Shown in pieces: positions 43,639 to 52,482 of a DNA stretch of 64,000 bases; within the stretch, counting starts at the first letter, position 1; every line of letters begins with the position of its first letter. The notes below the pieces were generated by a model. It worked only from the letters and a program-made list of their open reading frames with translations. It was not told the DNA's origin and searched no databases. The position numbers were made by a program, and so were the translations under genes. The DNA is taken from NCBI GenBank assembly GCA_017428055.1, contig JAFRRN010000091.1, positions 1 through 64,000 on the forward strand, read 5' to 3'. This DNA is from Prevotella sp. GTDB taxonomy: Bacteria > Bacteroidota > Bacteroidia > Bacteroidales > Bacteroidaceae.

Positions 43639-46398
43639 ATGGAAGACGACAACATCAAGGAAGAAGTCCAGGAAAATGAAGCAATAAACGAAGGCACAAC
43701 CGAAGACACCGAGAACTTGAACGATATGAACGAGGACGGCGAAGAAGATTCCCATTCCAATTATAAACCAGTCAACCGTTTCGATGCCTCCGCCGTCCAT
43801 CATTTGAGCGGCATGTACCAAAATTGGTTTTTAGACTATGCCAGCTATGTTATCTTGGAACGCGCCGTGCCACATATCGAAGACGGGCTGAAGCCCGTGC
43901 AGCGTCGCATCCTCCATTCGATGAAGCGAATGGACGACGGACGATACAATAAGGTGGCAAACATTGTAGGTCACACGATGCAATTCCACCCCCACGGCGA
44001 TGCCTCCATCGGCGATGCCCTGGTGCAGATGGGGCAAAAAGACTTATTGGTGGATACGCAGGGCAACTGGGGCAACATCCTTACTGGCGACCGTGCCGCC
44101 GCCCCTCGATACATTGAAGCCCGTTTGAGCAAGTTCGCCCTGGATGTCGTCTTCAACCCGAAGACCACAGAATGGCAATTGTCATACGATGGCCGAAACA
44201 AGGAGCCCATCACTCTCCCCGCCAAGTTCCCCTTACTGTTAGCGCAAGGTGCCGAAGGAATCGCGGTCGGTCTCAGCTCCAAGATCCTTCCCCACAACCT
44301 CAACGAGATTTGCGATGCCGCCATTTGCTACCTCAAGGGCGAGCCTTTCCAACTATATCCCGACTTCCCCACGGGCGGCAGCATCGACGTGTCGAAGTAC
44401 AACGACGGCCAGCGTGGCAGCGTACTCAAGGTTCGGGCGAAAATCGAGAAACTCGACAACAAGACCCTTGTCATCAAGGAAATCCCCTACTCCAAGACCA
44501 CCGTCACCCTCATCGACTCCATCTTGAAAGCCATCGAGCGCGGAAAGATCAAGGCAAAGAAAGTTGACGACAACACCGCTGCCGAGGTAGAGATACAAAT
44601 CCACCTCGCTCCCGGCATCTCCAGCGACAAGACGATAGATGCCCTTTATGCCTTCTCCGACTGCGAAATCAACATCTCCCCCAACTGTTGCGTCATCGAG
44701 GAGAACAAGCCCTGTTTCCTCACCATCAGCGACGTGCTACGCCACAACGTCGATTACACGATGGGACTTCTCCGCAAGGAGCTTTCCATCCGTCGCAACG
44801 AACTGTTGGAACAACTGTTCTTCGCATCCCTTGAAAAAATTTTCATCGAGGAGCGCATCTACAAGGACAAGAAATTCGAGAACGCCGAGAACATGGATGC
44901 CGTCGTCGAGCATATCGACAACCGCCTGGAGCCTTTCAAGAAAGACTTTATCCGCGAGATCACCCGCGACGACATCCTCCGCCTGATGGAAATCAAGATG
45001 CAGCGCATCCTCAAGTTCAACAAGGACAAGGCCGACGAACTCATTGCCCGCATCAAGGCAGAAATTGAATCCATCGACTACGACCTTGCCCACATGGTGG
45101 ACGTAACCATCAATTGGTTCACCTTCATCAAGGAGAAATACGGTCCCAACTACCCCCGCCGCACCGAAATCCGCAACTTCGACACCATCGAGGCAGCCAA
45201 GGTGGTCGAGGCCAATGAGAAGTTGTACATTAACCGTGCCGAGGGATTCATCGGCACAGGGCTGAAGAAAGACGAGTTCGTATGCAACTGCTCCGACATC
45301 GACGACATTATTATATTCTATAAGGACGGCAAATACAAAGTCATCCGCGTAGCGGAAAAGATTTTCGTGGGCAAGAATATCCTGCATGTGCAAGTGTTCA
45401 AGAAGAATGACACCCGCACCATCTACAATGCCGTCTACCGCGACGGCCGCCAAGGATTCACCTACATCAAGCGATTCAACGTACCCGTTGTCACACGCGA
45501 CCGCGAGTACGACTTCACCCAAGGCACACCAGGGTCCAAAGTCCTTTATTTCACCGCCAACCCCAACGGCGAGGCAGAGGTCATCAAGGTGACATTAGAG
45601 TCCGGTCCCACCATCAAAAACATCTTCCTCACACGCGACTTCTCGCAAGTGCTCATCAAGGGACGCACCTCCAGGGGCAACATCCTGAGCAAGAAACCCG
45701 TACACCGCATCAGCCTCAAGAGCCACGGACATTCCACGTTGGGTGGTAGAAAAGTGTGGTACGACCCCGATGTCAACCGCCTCAACTATGATGACCACGG
45801 CAAGTTCTTGGGCGAGTTCAACGACGAAGATGCCATCCTCGTCGTCTTGGAGAATGGCGACTTCTACATTTCCAACTTCGATGTCAACAACCATTACGAG
45901 GACAACATCAAGATTATCGAGAAATGGGACCCAACGAAAGTTTGGTCCGCCGTCCTCTACGATGCTGACAACCAAGGTTATCCCTACATCAAGCGTTTCA
46001 CGATGGATGCCCTCAAGAAGAAACAAAACTACATCGGCGACAATTCCAACAGCAAGCTCGTCCTCCTCACAGACCAGCCCTACCCGCTCATCCGCATCAC
46101 TTTCGGCGGCTTGGATGCCCATCGGGAGCCAATGGAGATAGACATCGAGGAGTTTATTGCCGTCAAGGGATTCCGCGCGAAGGGCAAGCGCATCACCACC
46201 TGCCACATCGAGTCTATCGAGCAATTGGAGCCAAGACGAATGCCAGAGCCAGAGGCTTCCGCCGAGAATGCCGCAGATGATGACGAAGAGCCACCGACTG
46301 ATGACACACTTCCCGATATAATGGAGGAAGAAACCCCTACTGCAAGACGAAAAGACACATCAGCACAACTCAGCCTTTTTACTGATGAAGAAGCATAA
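43639..46398 (+). CDS. parC: DNA topoisomerase IV subunit A
   Basis: 919 residues. After an acidic N-terminal extension of about 50 residues, the type IIA breakage-reunion domain begins with YASYVILERAVPHIEDGLKP and QRRILHSM. The catalytic tyrosine is in APRYIEARLS (about residue 158). A coiled-coil region follows (about 350-480), then a beta-pinwheel C-terminal domain and an acidic tail. The pinwheel lacks an obvious GyrA box (QRRGGKG-like), favouring ParC over GyrA. It decatenates daughter chromosomes with ParE, not encoded here. The DUF3316 gene overlaps its 3' end by 14 bases. Annotations of this family in Bacteroidetes often say gyrase/topoisomerase IV subunit A. Confidence 0.9.
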   Translation: MEDDNIKEEVQENEAINEGTTEDTENLNDMNEDGEEDSHSNYKPVNRFDASAVHHLSGMYQNWFLDYASYVILERAVPHIEDGLKPVQRRILHSMKRMDDGRYNKVANIVGHTMQFHPHGDASIGDALVQMGQKDLLVDTQGNWGNILTGDRAAAPRYIEARLSKFALDVVFNPKTTEWQLSYDGRNKEPITLPAKFPLLLAQGAEGIAVGLSSKILPHNLNEICDAAICYLKGEPFQLYPDFPTGGSIDVSKYNDGQRGSVLKVRAKIEKLDNKTLVIKEIPYSKTTVTLIDSILKAIERGKIKAKKVDDNTAAEVEIQIHLAPGISSDKTIDALYAFSDCEINISPNCCVIEENKPCFLTISDVLRHNVDYTMGLLRKELSIRRNELLEQLFFASLEKIFIEERIYKDKKFENAENMDAVVEHIDNRLEPFKKDFIREITRDDILRLMEIKMQRILKFNKDKADELIARIKAEIESIDYDLAHMVDVTINWFTFIKEKYGPNYPRRTEIRNFDTIEAAKVVEANEKLYINRAEGFIGTGLKKDEFVCNCSDIDDIIIFYKDGKYKVIRVAEKIFVGKNILHVQVFKKNDTRTIYNAVYRDGRQGFTYIKRFNVPVVTRDREYDFTQGTPGSKVLYFTANPNGEAEVIKVTLESGPTIKNIFLTRDFSQVLIKGRTSRGNILSKKPVHRISLKSHGHSTLGGRKVWYDPDVNRLNYDDHGKFLGEFNDEDAILVVLENGDFYISNFDVNNHYEDNIKIIEKWDPTKVWSAVLYDADNQGYPYIKRFTMDALKKKQNYIGDNSNSKLVLLTDQPYPLIRITFGGLDAHREPMEIDIEEFIAVKGFRAKGKRITTCHIESIEQLEPRRMPEPEASAENAADDDEEPPTDDTLPDIMEEETPTARRKDTSAQLSLFTDEEA

Positions 46399-47227
46399 AT
46401 ACCTTCTTTTCGCCACCCTCATCTGGACATTGACACCCTCTTCCCCCCTCCCCGCCTCCGCCCAAGAGCAAGAGACGAGGTGGGGGGAGTCACTTTCCAT
46501 CGCCCAAAAGGAGAAAGCCACCATGTTCGCCATCGGCTCCGCCAATGTCCTTGACACATATCTCTCCGCAGAGAAATACCATGGCACGGAATTTCGCATC
46601 GTCACCAACACCCGAAAACCGTTGTCCAAAAGACAACTCATCCAGTCCATCGCCCACCAAGGGGCATTCACCACGGTCGAGAACCGCGCCAAGAACAGCA
46701 ACGAGTTAGGGGCGATGTACCATTTCAGCTATGCCTTGCGCCGCCATTGGGCACCATCGTCCCCCTGGCTCATCGAGGCAGGGGGCGGCATCGATGCCCA
46801 CCTTGGGATGCTCTACAACACCCGCAACTCCAACAATCCCGTACAGGCATACGCCGCCATCCACCTATCGCCATCGGTCGCCGTCAGCTATCGGCAACGT
46901 CTATGGCATCGCAACATCACCCTGCGCTACGTGGCGAAAGCCCCTCTTGTAGGCATCATGTTCTCGCCCAACTATGGTCAATCGTATTATGAGATATTCT
47001 CCCGTGGCAATTACGACCACAACATCGTACCTACCACTATCGTTTCAACGCCCTCGCTCTGCCATGCCGCCACCATCGACATCCAGCTCAAGAAGTCTAA
47101 CCCACGCTCCTTCCTGCGCTTAGGCTACCTCGGCGACTACCAACAGAGCAACATCAACCACCTCAAACGCCATCATTACAGCCACCTGTTCCTCATCGGA
47201 TGGGCCAAGACCCTGTCATCGCCATGA
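46385..47227 (+). CDS. DUF3316-family exported protein
   Basis: 280 residues. A signal peptide (LLFATLIWTLTPSSPLPASA) is followed by SANVLDTYLSAEKYHGTEFR, SIAHQGAFTTVENRAKNSNE and a series of beta-strand-like segments ending NHLKRHHYSHLFLIGW. This fits the DUF3316 family of Bacteroidales, probably an outer membrane or periplasmic beta-rich protein. It starts inside the end of the topoisomerase gene and ends with a 4-base ATGA overlap with the S41 peptidase gene, so the three form an operon. Function unknown. Confidence 0.78.
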   Translation: MKKHKYLLFATLIWTLTPSSPLPASAQEQETRWGESLSIAQKEKATMFAIGSANVLDTYLSAEKYHGTEFRIVTNTRKPLSKRQLIQSIAHQGAFTTVENRAKNSNELGAMYHFSYALRRHWAPSSPWLIEAGGGIDAHLGMLYNTRNSNNPVQAYAAIHLSPSVAVSYRQRLWHRNITLRYVAKAPLVGIMFSPNYGQSYYEIFSRGNYDHNIVPTTIVSTPSLCHAATIDIQLKKSNPRSFLRLGYLGDYQQSNINHLKRHHYSHLFLIGWAKTLSSP

Positions 47228-48243
47228 AAAAATACGCCTCCATCATATTCCTATACCTGTTCTCACTCGTCCTATTCTCATGTGTAGACGAAGATGAACA
47301 CCCCAACTCGCCGCAGGGAAACTTCGAAGCCCTCTGGCGCATCATCGACGAACACTATTGTTTCTTCGACTACAAAAAAGCCGAATATGGCCTCGACTGG
47401 GACGAGGTACGCAACCGTTATGCCAAGCAAATCGACGAGGGGATGACCACCAAGCAACAATTCGAGGTGCTCACCAACATGCTCGCCGAGTTGCGCGACG
47501 GCCATGTCAACCTCTACACCACTTTCGACATCGGGCGATATTGGGCATGGCACGAGGACTACCCGTCCAACATCAGCGACACATTATTAAATATATATAT
47601 GGGAACGGACTATCGCATCGCCACCGGTCTGCGCTACCGAATCCTCGAAGACAACATTGGATATATCCGATGCACCACGTTCAGCAATGACTTCGGCGCG
47701 GGAAACCTCGATGAAATCCTCACCTTCCTCGCCCCATGCCAAGGCCTCATCATCGACCTGCGCGACAATAGCGGCGGTCTTCTCACCAGTGCCGAGGAGT
47801 TGGCGGCGCGATTCACCAACGAGAATACCCTCGTCGGCTATATGCAACACAAGACCGGCACCGCCCACGATGCCTTCTCCCCCATGGAGGAGCAATGGCT
47901 CAAGCCCGCCAAGGGGGTGCGCTGGCAGAAACGAACCGCCGTCCTCACCAACCGCTCCGTGTTCAGTGCCGCCAACGAGTTTGTCAAATACATGAAATGC
48001 TGCCCCAATGTCACCATCATAGGCGACAAAACAGGCGGCGGCGCAGGCCTCCCCTTTTCCAGCGAACTGCCCAATGGTTGGAGTGTGAGGTTTTCCGCCT
48101 GCCCCATGTACGACAAGGAAAAAAACAACACCGAGTTTGGCATTGCCCCCAACTATGCCGTCTCCTTGCAAGACAGCGACTTCCAAAAAGGCAGGGACAC
48201 CATCATCGAATTTGCCCGCCAATGGTTGGCAAAACGCCCATAA
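47224..48243 (+). CDS. S41-family peptidase lipoprotein
   Basis: 339 residues from the ATG at 47224, which overlaps the upstream stop. The signal with lipobox is IIFLYLFSLVLFSC. A short N-terminal helical domain is followed by the C-terminal-processing-protease core with GLIIDLRDNSGGLLTSAEEL and the nucleophile region NRSVFSAANEFVKYM, then IGDKTGGGAGLPFSSELPNG. There is no clear PDZ domain, as in the short S41 branch. It probably acts in the periplasm; substrate unknown. Confidence 0.85.
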   Translation: MKKYASIIFLYLFSLVLFSCVDEDEHPNSPQGNFEALWRIIDEHYCFFDYKKAEYGLDWDEVRNRYAKQIDEGMTTKQQFEVLTNMLAELRDGHVNLYTTFDIGRYWAWHEDYPSNISDTLLNIYMGTDYRIATGLRYRILEDNIGYIRCTTFSNDFGAGNLDEILTFLAPCQGLIIDLRDNSGGLLTSAEELAARFTNENTLVGYMQHKTGTAHDAFSPMEEQWLKPAKGVRWQKRTAVLTNRSVFSAANEFVKYMKCCPNVTIIGDKTGGGAGLPFSSELPNGWSVRFSACPMYDKEKNNTEFGIAPNYAVSLQDSDFQKGRDTIIEFARQWLAKRP

Positions 48244-48329
48244 AACAGAAAAAACGCCGCCTTTTTGAAAAAAATCCTTACATTTATCATCTATTTATGA
48301 TTTTTTTCTTACCTTTGCACCCACGTTAA

Positions 48330-48411
48330 GCGCTTGTGGCGGAACTGGCAGACGCGCCAGACTTAGGATCTGGTGTCTTACGACGTGAAGGTTCGAGTCC
48401 TTTCAGGCGCA
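48330..48411 (+). tRNA. tRNA-Leu (TAG)
   Basis: A class II tRNA with acceptor GCGCTTG/CAGGCGC, anticodon loop ACTTAGGAT giving TAG, a long variable arm and GGTTCGAGTCC in the T arm. The CCA end is not encoded. Upstream TACCTTTGC (about 48310) is a plausible -7 element. Confidence 0.95.
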
Positions 48412-48418
48412 CACAGAA

Positions 48419-48492
48419 GTCGGCATAGCTCAGCTGGTTAGAGTATCACCTTGACATGGTGGGGGTCCTTGGTTCGAGTCCAAGTGTCGACA
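48419..48492 (+). tRNA. tRNA-Val (GAC)
   Basis: Acceptor GTCGGCA/TGTCGAC with anticodon loop CTTGACATG giving GAC and T arm GGTTCGAGTCC. It lies 7 bases after tRNA-Leu and is likely co-transcribed. The acceptor contains a G-T pair. Confidence 0.95.
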
Positions 48493-48533
48493 CAAACGGA
48501 GGAGGCAACCGCTGGTTGCCTCCTCCGTTTGTG
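48491..48533 (+). terminator. Perfect 20-bp hairpin overlapping the tRNA-Val 3' end
   Basis: CACAAACGGAGGAGGCAACC (48491-48510) pairs perfectly with its complement at 48514-48533 around a 3-base loop. There is no T run after it, so it is an unusual terminator or a processing structure. Confidence 0.6.
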
Positions 48534-48557
48534 CCATACCTTTCCCAATTAAGCCTT

Positions 48558-48596
48558 TTAAAAAAGGAAGGGGGCGATTTCGCACCGCTCCCTTCC
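48558..48596 (-). terminator. Intrinsic terminator of the pectinesterase-domain gene
   Basis: On the minus strand GGAAGGGAGCG pairs with CGCCCCCTTCC and is followed by a T run, 28 bases after the stop codon. Confidence 0.85.
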
Positions 48597-48623
48597 CATG
48601 GTTTCCCTCGCAAGGGGAAGTCG

Positions 48624-51600
48624 TTACTTCACGACTTTCTTGCCATTCACGATGTAAATGCCCTTGCCAGCCTCCGTCATGCGGATGCCTTGGAGGTTGT
48701 AGATCACAGCGTCGCCCTCGCTTGCCGATACGGTATTGATGCCATCCACAAGACCGCCATCCTCGCCTATCGCGCCTTTGGCGACCTCTGCGGCGGGACC
48801 GAAGCCACCCATCTGGTTGGCGGCGCGGATGGTGAGGTTGTCATTATCCGTCGCGTCGGTCTCAAACATGCCGTCGAAGCTGAGTCCCAGGAACTCGCCA
48901 TTCTTGAACAGGGCGTAGGCAATGGCCCCATTGTTGGCTGGTGTCCATGTGATGACACCGTCAGCGTATCTTGCGTCGTTGGGTGCCTCTACCTGTACGG
49001 TCATCGTTGCGGGATCCCAGTCTGTAAACATCTTATCGTAGCTGTAAGCGGCAGCGGCATCTGCCGAGAGGATAGTCTCAAAGGTGCCACCGTAAGAAGT
49101 GATGGTGTTGCTTGTGGGAGTGATGTTGTTGCCAGCCTCGTCCATCGTGTTAAACTCGCCAAAGACCTTCGGGTCGCGGTTGTTCATGCCCTTCTGTGTC
49201 CAGCGCGAGCTCACCAATGTCTTGGCACTGTTGTCGTCGAGCGTGGTGTTCAGGTAGATGCAGATGGGATAGTTCTGCCATGTGCGTCCAAAGTTCCAGT
49301 CACCCTTGCCCTCGGCGAGGTCCACCACCTTGCATCCGTCAAACACATAGCCGAAGTTACCCTGCGTGGTGGGAGCGGTGATGGTACGTCCGCCCGTGCC
49401 ATTGGCTGCGCGTGGCTCGAGCGAGAGTGTCGTGTTCACGAAGCGCACGTCGCCTCCGCCGCAGATGAAGTCCACCGTGCCGTGGATGTCGCAGTCCTCC
49501 CAATACGACTGCTTGGTGTTCTGGCTATAATACGTATCTTGGTAAGAGAGCATCTTCACGTTCTTCAGGATGGCACGGTCACCCTTGTCCTGGAAGCAGA
49601 CGGCGCGTCCGGCAGAGCCTGCCGAATAATAGTCGAGCGCGTTCTGCATCGTGAGGTCCTGCATATATAGGTTCTGCGTGGAGTTGACGAGGATGGCTGT
49701 CGTGCCGATGCCCTCCGTTGCCACGTCGGGTGCGTTCTTGATGATGGTGCCTTCGGTAGACTGTCCGATGATGGAGATGTTATGCCCGCTCACGGCGGTC
49801 AACACGGTCTCGCCGAGGTCATACAAGCCATCGGGCACGAAGATGTAAGACCGCTCGGCATCGGCGGAGGCGTTCAGGCCGCTCACCGTCTCTATCACGT
49901 CGATAAAGCTGCTGGCGTCGCCCTGCTTCACGAAGAACCACTGTCCGTCTTGCGTGTAATTGGTCACCTTGGTGTTCACAATCTTGATGTTGTGGATATA
50001 GACGGCACCTCCCGACTCAATCTCCATGTAGAGCTCGCCGGGTGCTCCCTCGTAAGCGAACACGTCAATCTGGCCGTCGCCCTCGCCCTTGCCGACGATG
50101 CGACCCACTTCGTTGCCATTGGCATCCTTGAAGACGAGCTGCGCACTGCCATTGGAATACTGGCAGTTAGTCACGAAGATGTTGGCCTTCTCGCCCACGA
50201 GCAACGTAATCACGTCGCCATTGCCGAAAGCCCATCCGTGCTGCACGTCGTGCCAATAGCCGGAGCCAGTGGCAACAAATGCCTCATGGTCCTCGGGATA
50301 GAAATTCACATCCGTCAAGTTGAAGTTGTACTTCTTATAGTCGTGTGGCACCTCGATCTCCGTTGCCACGGCATAGAGGCTGACGTCGCCGGTGATGATG
50401 TCGTCGGTGGTGTATTTCCTTCCGCCCGACTTCTTCTCAAACCAGCCGCGCACCTTGTAGCCCTCCTCGGCTGCCGCCTCGTTGTAATCGACGGCAAACT
50501 CGGTGATGGCGGCATCCTTCTCCACCGACTGCGTGCCCATGGTAGAGCCGTCGGTGTTGACGTATGTCAGCGTGAAGTCGGGTTTCTGCACGAAGGTGAC
50601 GATGTAGTTGATCACCATGTCGCCCAATGCCACGGGGATGGTCACCACGCACTGCGTGTCATCGCCCTCGTAGGCCAGCTCGCCCACCTCGCCGGAGAGA
50701 GCCTCCACGTCGGCCAGCGGGTTGTTGGGAGAGACCATCTCCACGCTCTTCGACAATTCGATGGTGGCCTTATAGTCGTCGCCGTCGGCCTCAAACACGT
50801 CGTCAGCCACGTAGCTCGTGCCATTGGCGGTAAACGATGCCAACATGGGAACCGACAACACCTGGCCGTCAAGCACTCCCTCTATGACGATGTCGGCAAA
50901 GCCGATCTGCTTGCCATTCTGCAAATGGTACAGGTTGACCTGCAAGCCGCAGACACCCTCGCCGGGCGTGGCTCCCGTCACCTCATACGACAGGTCGCTG
51001 TATTTCATGCCCTCCTCGGCGGCGATAGCGGGATTGGTGCCGCTGTTGCGGTTGGGTTTCACCTCCGTAGCCAATGACACGGTGGTGCCGTCGGGGTTAA
51101 TCCAGGCGATGTCGAGCAACCCGTTGTCGGTGCCGAAGCGTGTGCTCTTCAGCGCCACCCTCGTCGGGGTGAACGTCAATCCGAACTTCGGTTGGATGAC
51201 AAACTGGATGATGTTCGTCTCGTCTGCCGCGTTGTTTTGCGCGTAAGGCTCAAAGCGGGTCTGCGCGAAGCCCGCGCCCGAATTGGCATCCTTCAGTTGC
51301 AAGCCACTGCCATACAGCACCTTGCTGTTCAGGAAGTAGTCGGCGGCATTGCCGAAGTCGGCCTCCTGCCCCTCCGTGCCAAGGTTGAAGGGGAACGTAG
51401 CGGTTGCCTCCACGTCTTCCAACTTCACGGGAGCCTTGTCGGGATTCTGCACCACCTCGATGCCGTAGATGTAGTTGTTGCCGGCGGTTGCCGTCACCTC
51501 CACGTAGCCCTGGCTCACCTCGCCGTTGGTGGCGGTATGGCTCACCACGTTCACGGTGCCGTTCTCCTCGCCTCCCACGGCGAAGTGGCAGTAGCCGGGA

Positions 51601-51908
51601 TAGCCTTCCACCGTCACCACGTCCTCATTGGAGACGACGGGCACCTTCAATACCGTGCCGGGGTTCATCTGGGCGTTGTTGCGCCCCACGCAATAGAGTT
51701 TGCCGCCCGTGGCATCGACGGTCATGACGATGCCCTCCACGTCCGACGGCACGTCCGCCGTCACGCCCTGGTAGTTGGTGGCGTTCTGGATGCCCGATGG
51801 GATGTCGTTCTTGAAATCCCACTTGGCGGTCACGCTTTCCGCACGTGCGACCATCGTCGCCAGCATCATGAAGCATGTCGCCATTGTCATCAAATAGATT
51901 TTCTTCAT
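48624..51908 (-). CDS. Large secreted protein with pectinesterase (CE8) domain and T9SS-type tail
   Basis: 1094 residues from the ATG at 51908; an in-frame ATG at 51971 would fall on the promoter. Signal peptide: MTMATCFMMLATMVARA. The N-terminal half is beta-rich without a clear family (about 30-450), followed by an InlB-type B-repeat (about 465-545: FTLTYVNTDGSTMG, KVRGWFEKKSGGRKYTTDD). The right-handed helix of carbohydrate esterase family 8 follows (about 690-960) with SYQDTYYSQNTKQSYWEDCD and the catalytic aspartate in GTVDFICGGGDVRF. The tail YNLQGIRMTEAGKGIYIVNG is T9SS-like. CE8 enzymes de-methylesterify pectin. It stands alone, with no pectate lyase or SusC/SusD partner in the window. 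Confidence 0.83.
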   Translation of the reverse strand: MKKIYLMTMATCFMMLATMVARAESVTAKWDFKNDIPSGIQNATNYQGVTADVPSDVEGIVMTVDATGGKLYCVGRNNAQMNPGTVLKVPVVSNEDVVTVEGYPGYCHFAVGGEENGTVNVVSHTATNGEVSQGYVEVTATAGNNYIYGIEVVQNPDKAPVKLEDVEATATFPFNLGTEGQEADFGNAADYFLNSKVLYGSGLQLKDANSGAGFAQTRFEPYAQNNAADETNIIQFVIQPKFGLTFTPTRVALKSTRFGTDNGLLDIAWINPDGTTVSLATEVKPNRNSGTNPAIAAEEGMKYSDLSYEVTGATPGEGVCGLQVNLYHLQNGKQIGFADIVIEGVLDGQVLSVPMLASFTANGTSYVADDVFEADGDDYKATIELSKSVEMVSPNNPLADVEALSGEVGELAYEGDDTQCVVTIPVALGDMVINYIVTFVQKPDFTLTYVNTDGSTMGTQSVEKDAAITEFAVDYNEAAAEEGYKVRGWFEKKSGGRKYTTDDIITGDVSLYAVATEIEVPHDYKKYNFNLTDVNFYPEDHEAFVATGSGYWHDVQHGWAFGNGDVITLLVGEKANIFVTNCQYSNGSAQLVFKDANGNEVGRIVGKGEGDGQIDVFAYEGAPGELYMEIESGGAVYIHNIKIVNTKVTNYTQDGQWFFVKQGDASSFIDVIETVSGLNASADAERSYIFVPDGLYDLGETVLTAVSGHNISIIGQSTEGTIIKNAPDVATEGIGTTAILVNSTQNLYMQDLTMQNALDYYSAGSAGRAVCFQDKGDRAILKNVKMLSYQDTYYSQNTKQSYWEDCDIHGTVDFICGGGDVRFVNTTLSLEPRAANGTGGRTITAPTTQGNFGYVFDGCKVVDLAEGKGDWNFGRTWQNYPICIYLNTTLDDNSAKTLVSSRWTQKGMNNRDPKVFGEFNTMDEAGNNITPTSNTITSYGGTFETILSADAAAAYSYDKMFTDWDPATMTVQVEAPNDARYADGVITWTPANNGAIAYALFKNGEFLGLSFDGMFETDATDNDNLTIRAANQMGGFGPAAEVAKGAIGEDGGLVDGINTVSASEGDAVIYNLQGIRMTEAGKGIYIVNGKKVVK

Positions 51909-51968
51909 GTTGAAATGATTTGAATTAGTTATTAAAAAGAAAAAATTGCCTATTGGTAGATTCATGTG

Positions 51969-52000
51969 CAAATATACGTTTTTTCATGCAACCAACCAAA
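51969..52000 (-). promoter_or_regulatory. Promoter of the pectinesterase-domain gene
   Basis: On the minus strand TTTG (52000-51997), 20 bases, TATATTTG (51976-51969) and C, about 60 bases upstream of the ATG at 51908. Confidence 0.75.
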
Positions 52001-52068
52001 CAAACGACTACAAAAATGTCAAGAAATAGTCACGTTTTGCCCCTCCGTGGTTGCGTTATTTGCCACCA

Positions 52069-52276
52069 ACTTGTATTTTGGCCAAAACAAGCCCGTTTTT
52101 CGCGATTCTCCTATGTCGTTGATTACCAACGATATAGGAAAAGAAGGGGGCATCCGCAGCCGACAAATGCCCCCTTTTAACATTTTTTCTGATACCTTCG
52201 CGCCCCGTAAATGCCCCCTCCGCGGCCGGCGGATGTGGCATCTATGCCCGGCGGATGCCACACAAAAAATGTTAAA
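52069..52276. repeat. Run of four inverted repeats
   Basis: In order: a near-palindrome around TTTTGGCCAAAA (52069-52091); CCTATGTCGTTG (52110-52121) against CAACGATATAGG (52127-52138), one mismatch; GGGGGCAT (52146-52153) against ATGCCCCC (52167-52174), followed by TTTT; and TTTAACATTTTTT (52176-52188) against AAAAAATGTTAAA (52264-52276) flanking a GC-rich core that holds GTGGCAT/ATGCCAC. No gene was recognised in 52001-52482. Confidence 0.75.
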
Positions 52277-52419
52277 TGGATATTTTCGACCGGAAAAACC
52301 GGATTTATCGGAGATTTCGGGGCATTCGGTTTCGCCCCGCCATTCTATTTCACGATTTTTGGCGAGGGGTGTTTTGTCAAGCTTTTTCATGGCTTTCACC
52401 ACGAAAAATCCAACGAGAG

Positions 52420-52450
52420 TTGGCAGTTTGGAATATTTTGCGTAATTTCG
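52420..52450 (+). promoter_or_regulatory. Possible promoter of the type IIG-like gene
   Basis: TTG (52420-52422), 20 bases, TAATTTCG (52443-52450) and C. The -7 element departs from the consensus by one base. Confidence 0.4.
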
Positions 52451-52482
52451 CAAACGGTATTCCAAAAAGGCAACCGACATCC

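Noticed and set aside
43639-46398. Calling this gene gyrA
   Set aside because: The pinwheel domain lacks an obvious GyrA box and the protein has the extended acidic ends of Bacteroidetes topoisomerase IV A; confirmation needs a tree.
48624-51908. Pectin utilization cluster
   Set aside because: The CE8 gene stands alone; the neighbours are tRNAs and a restriction gene.
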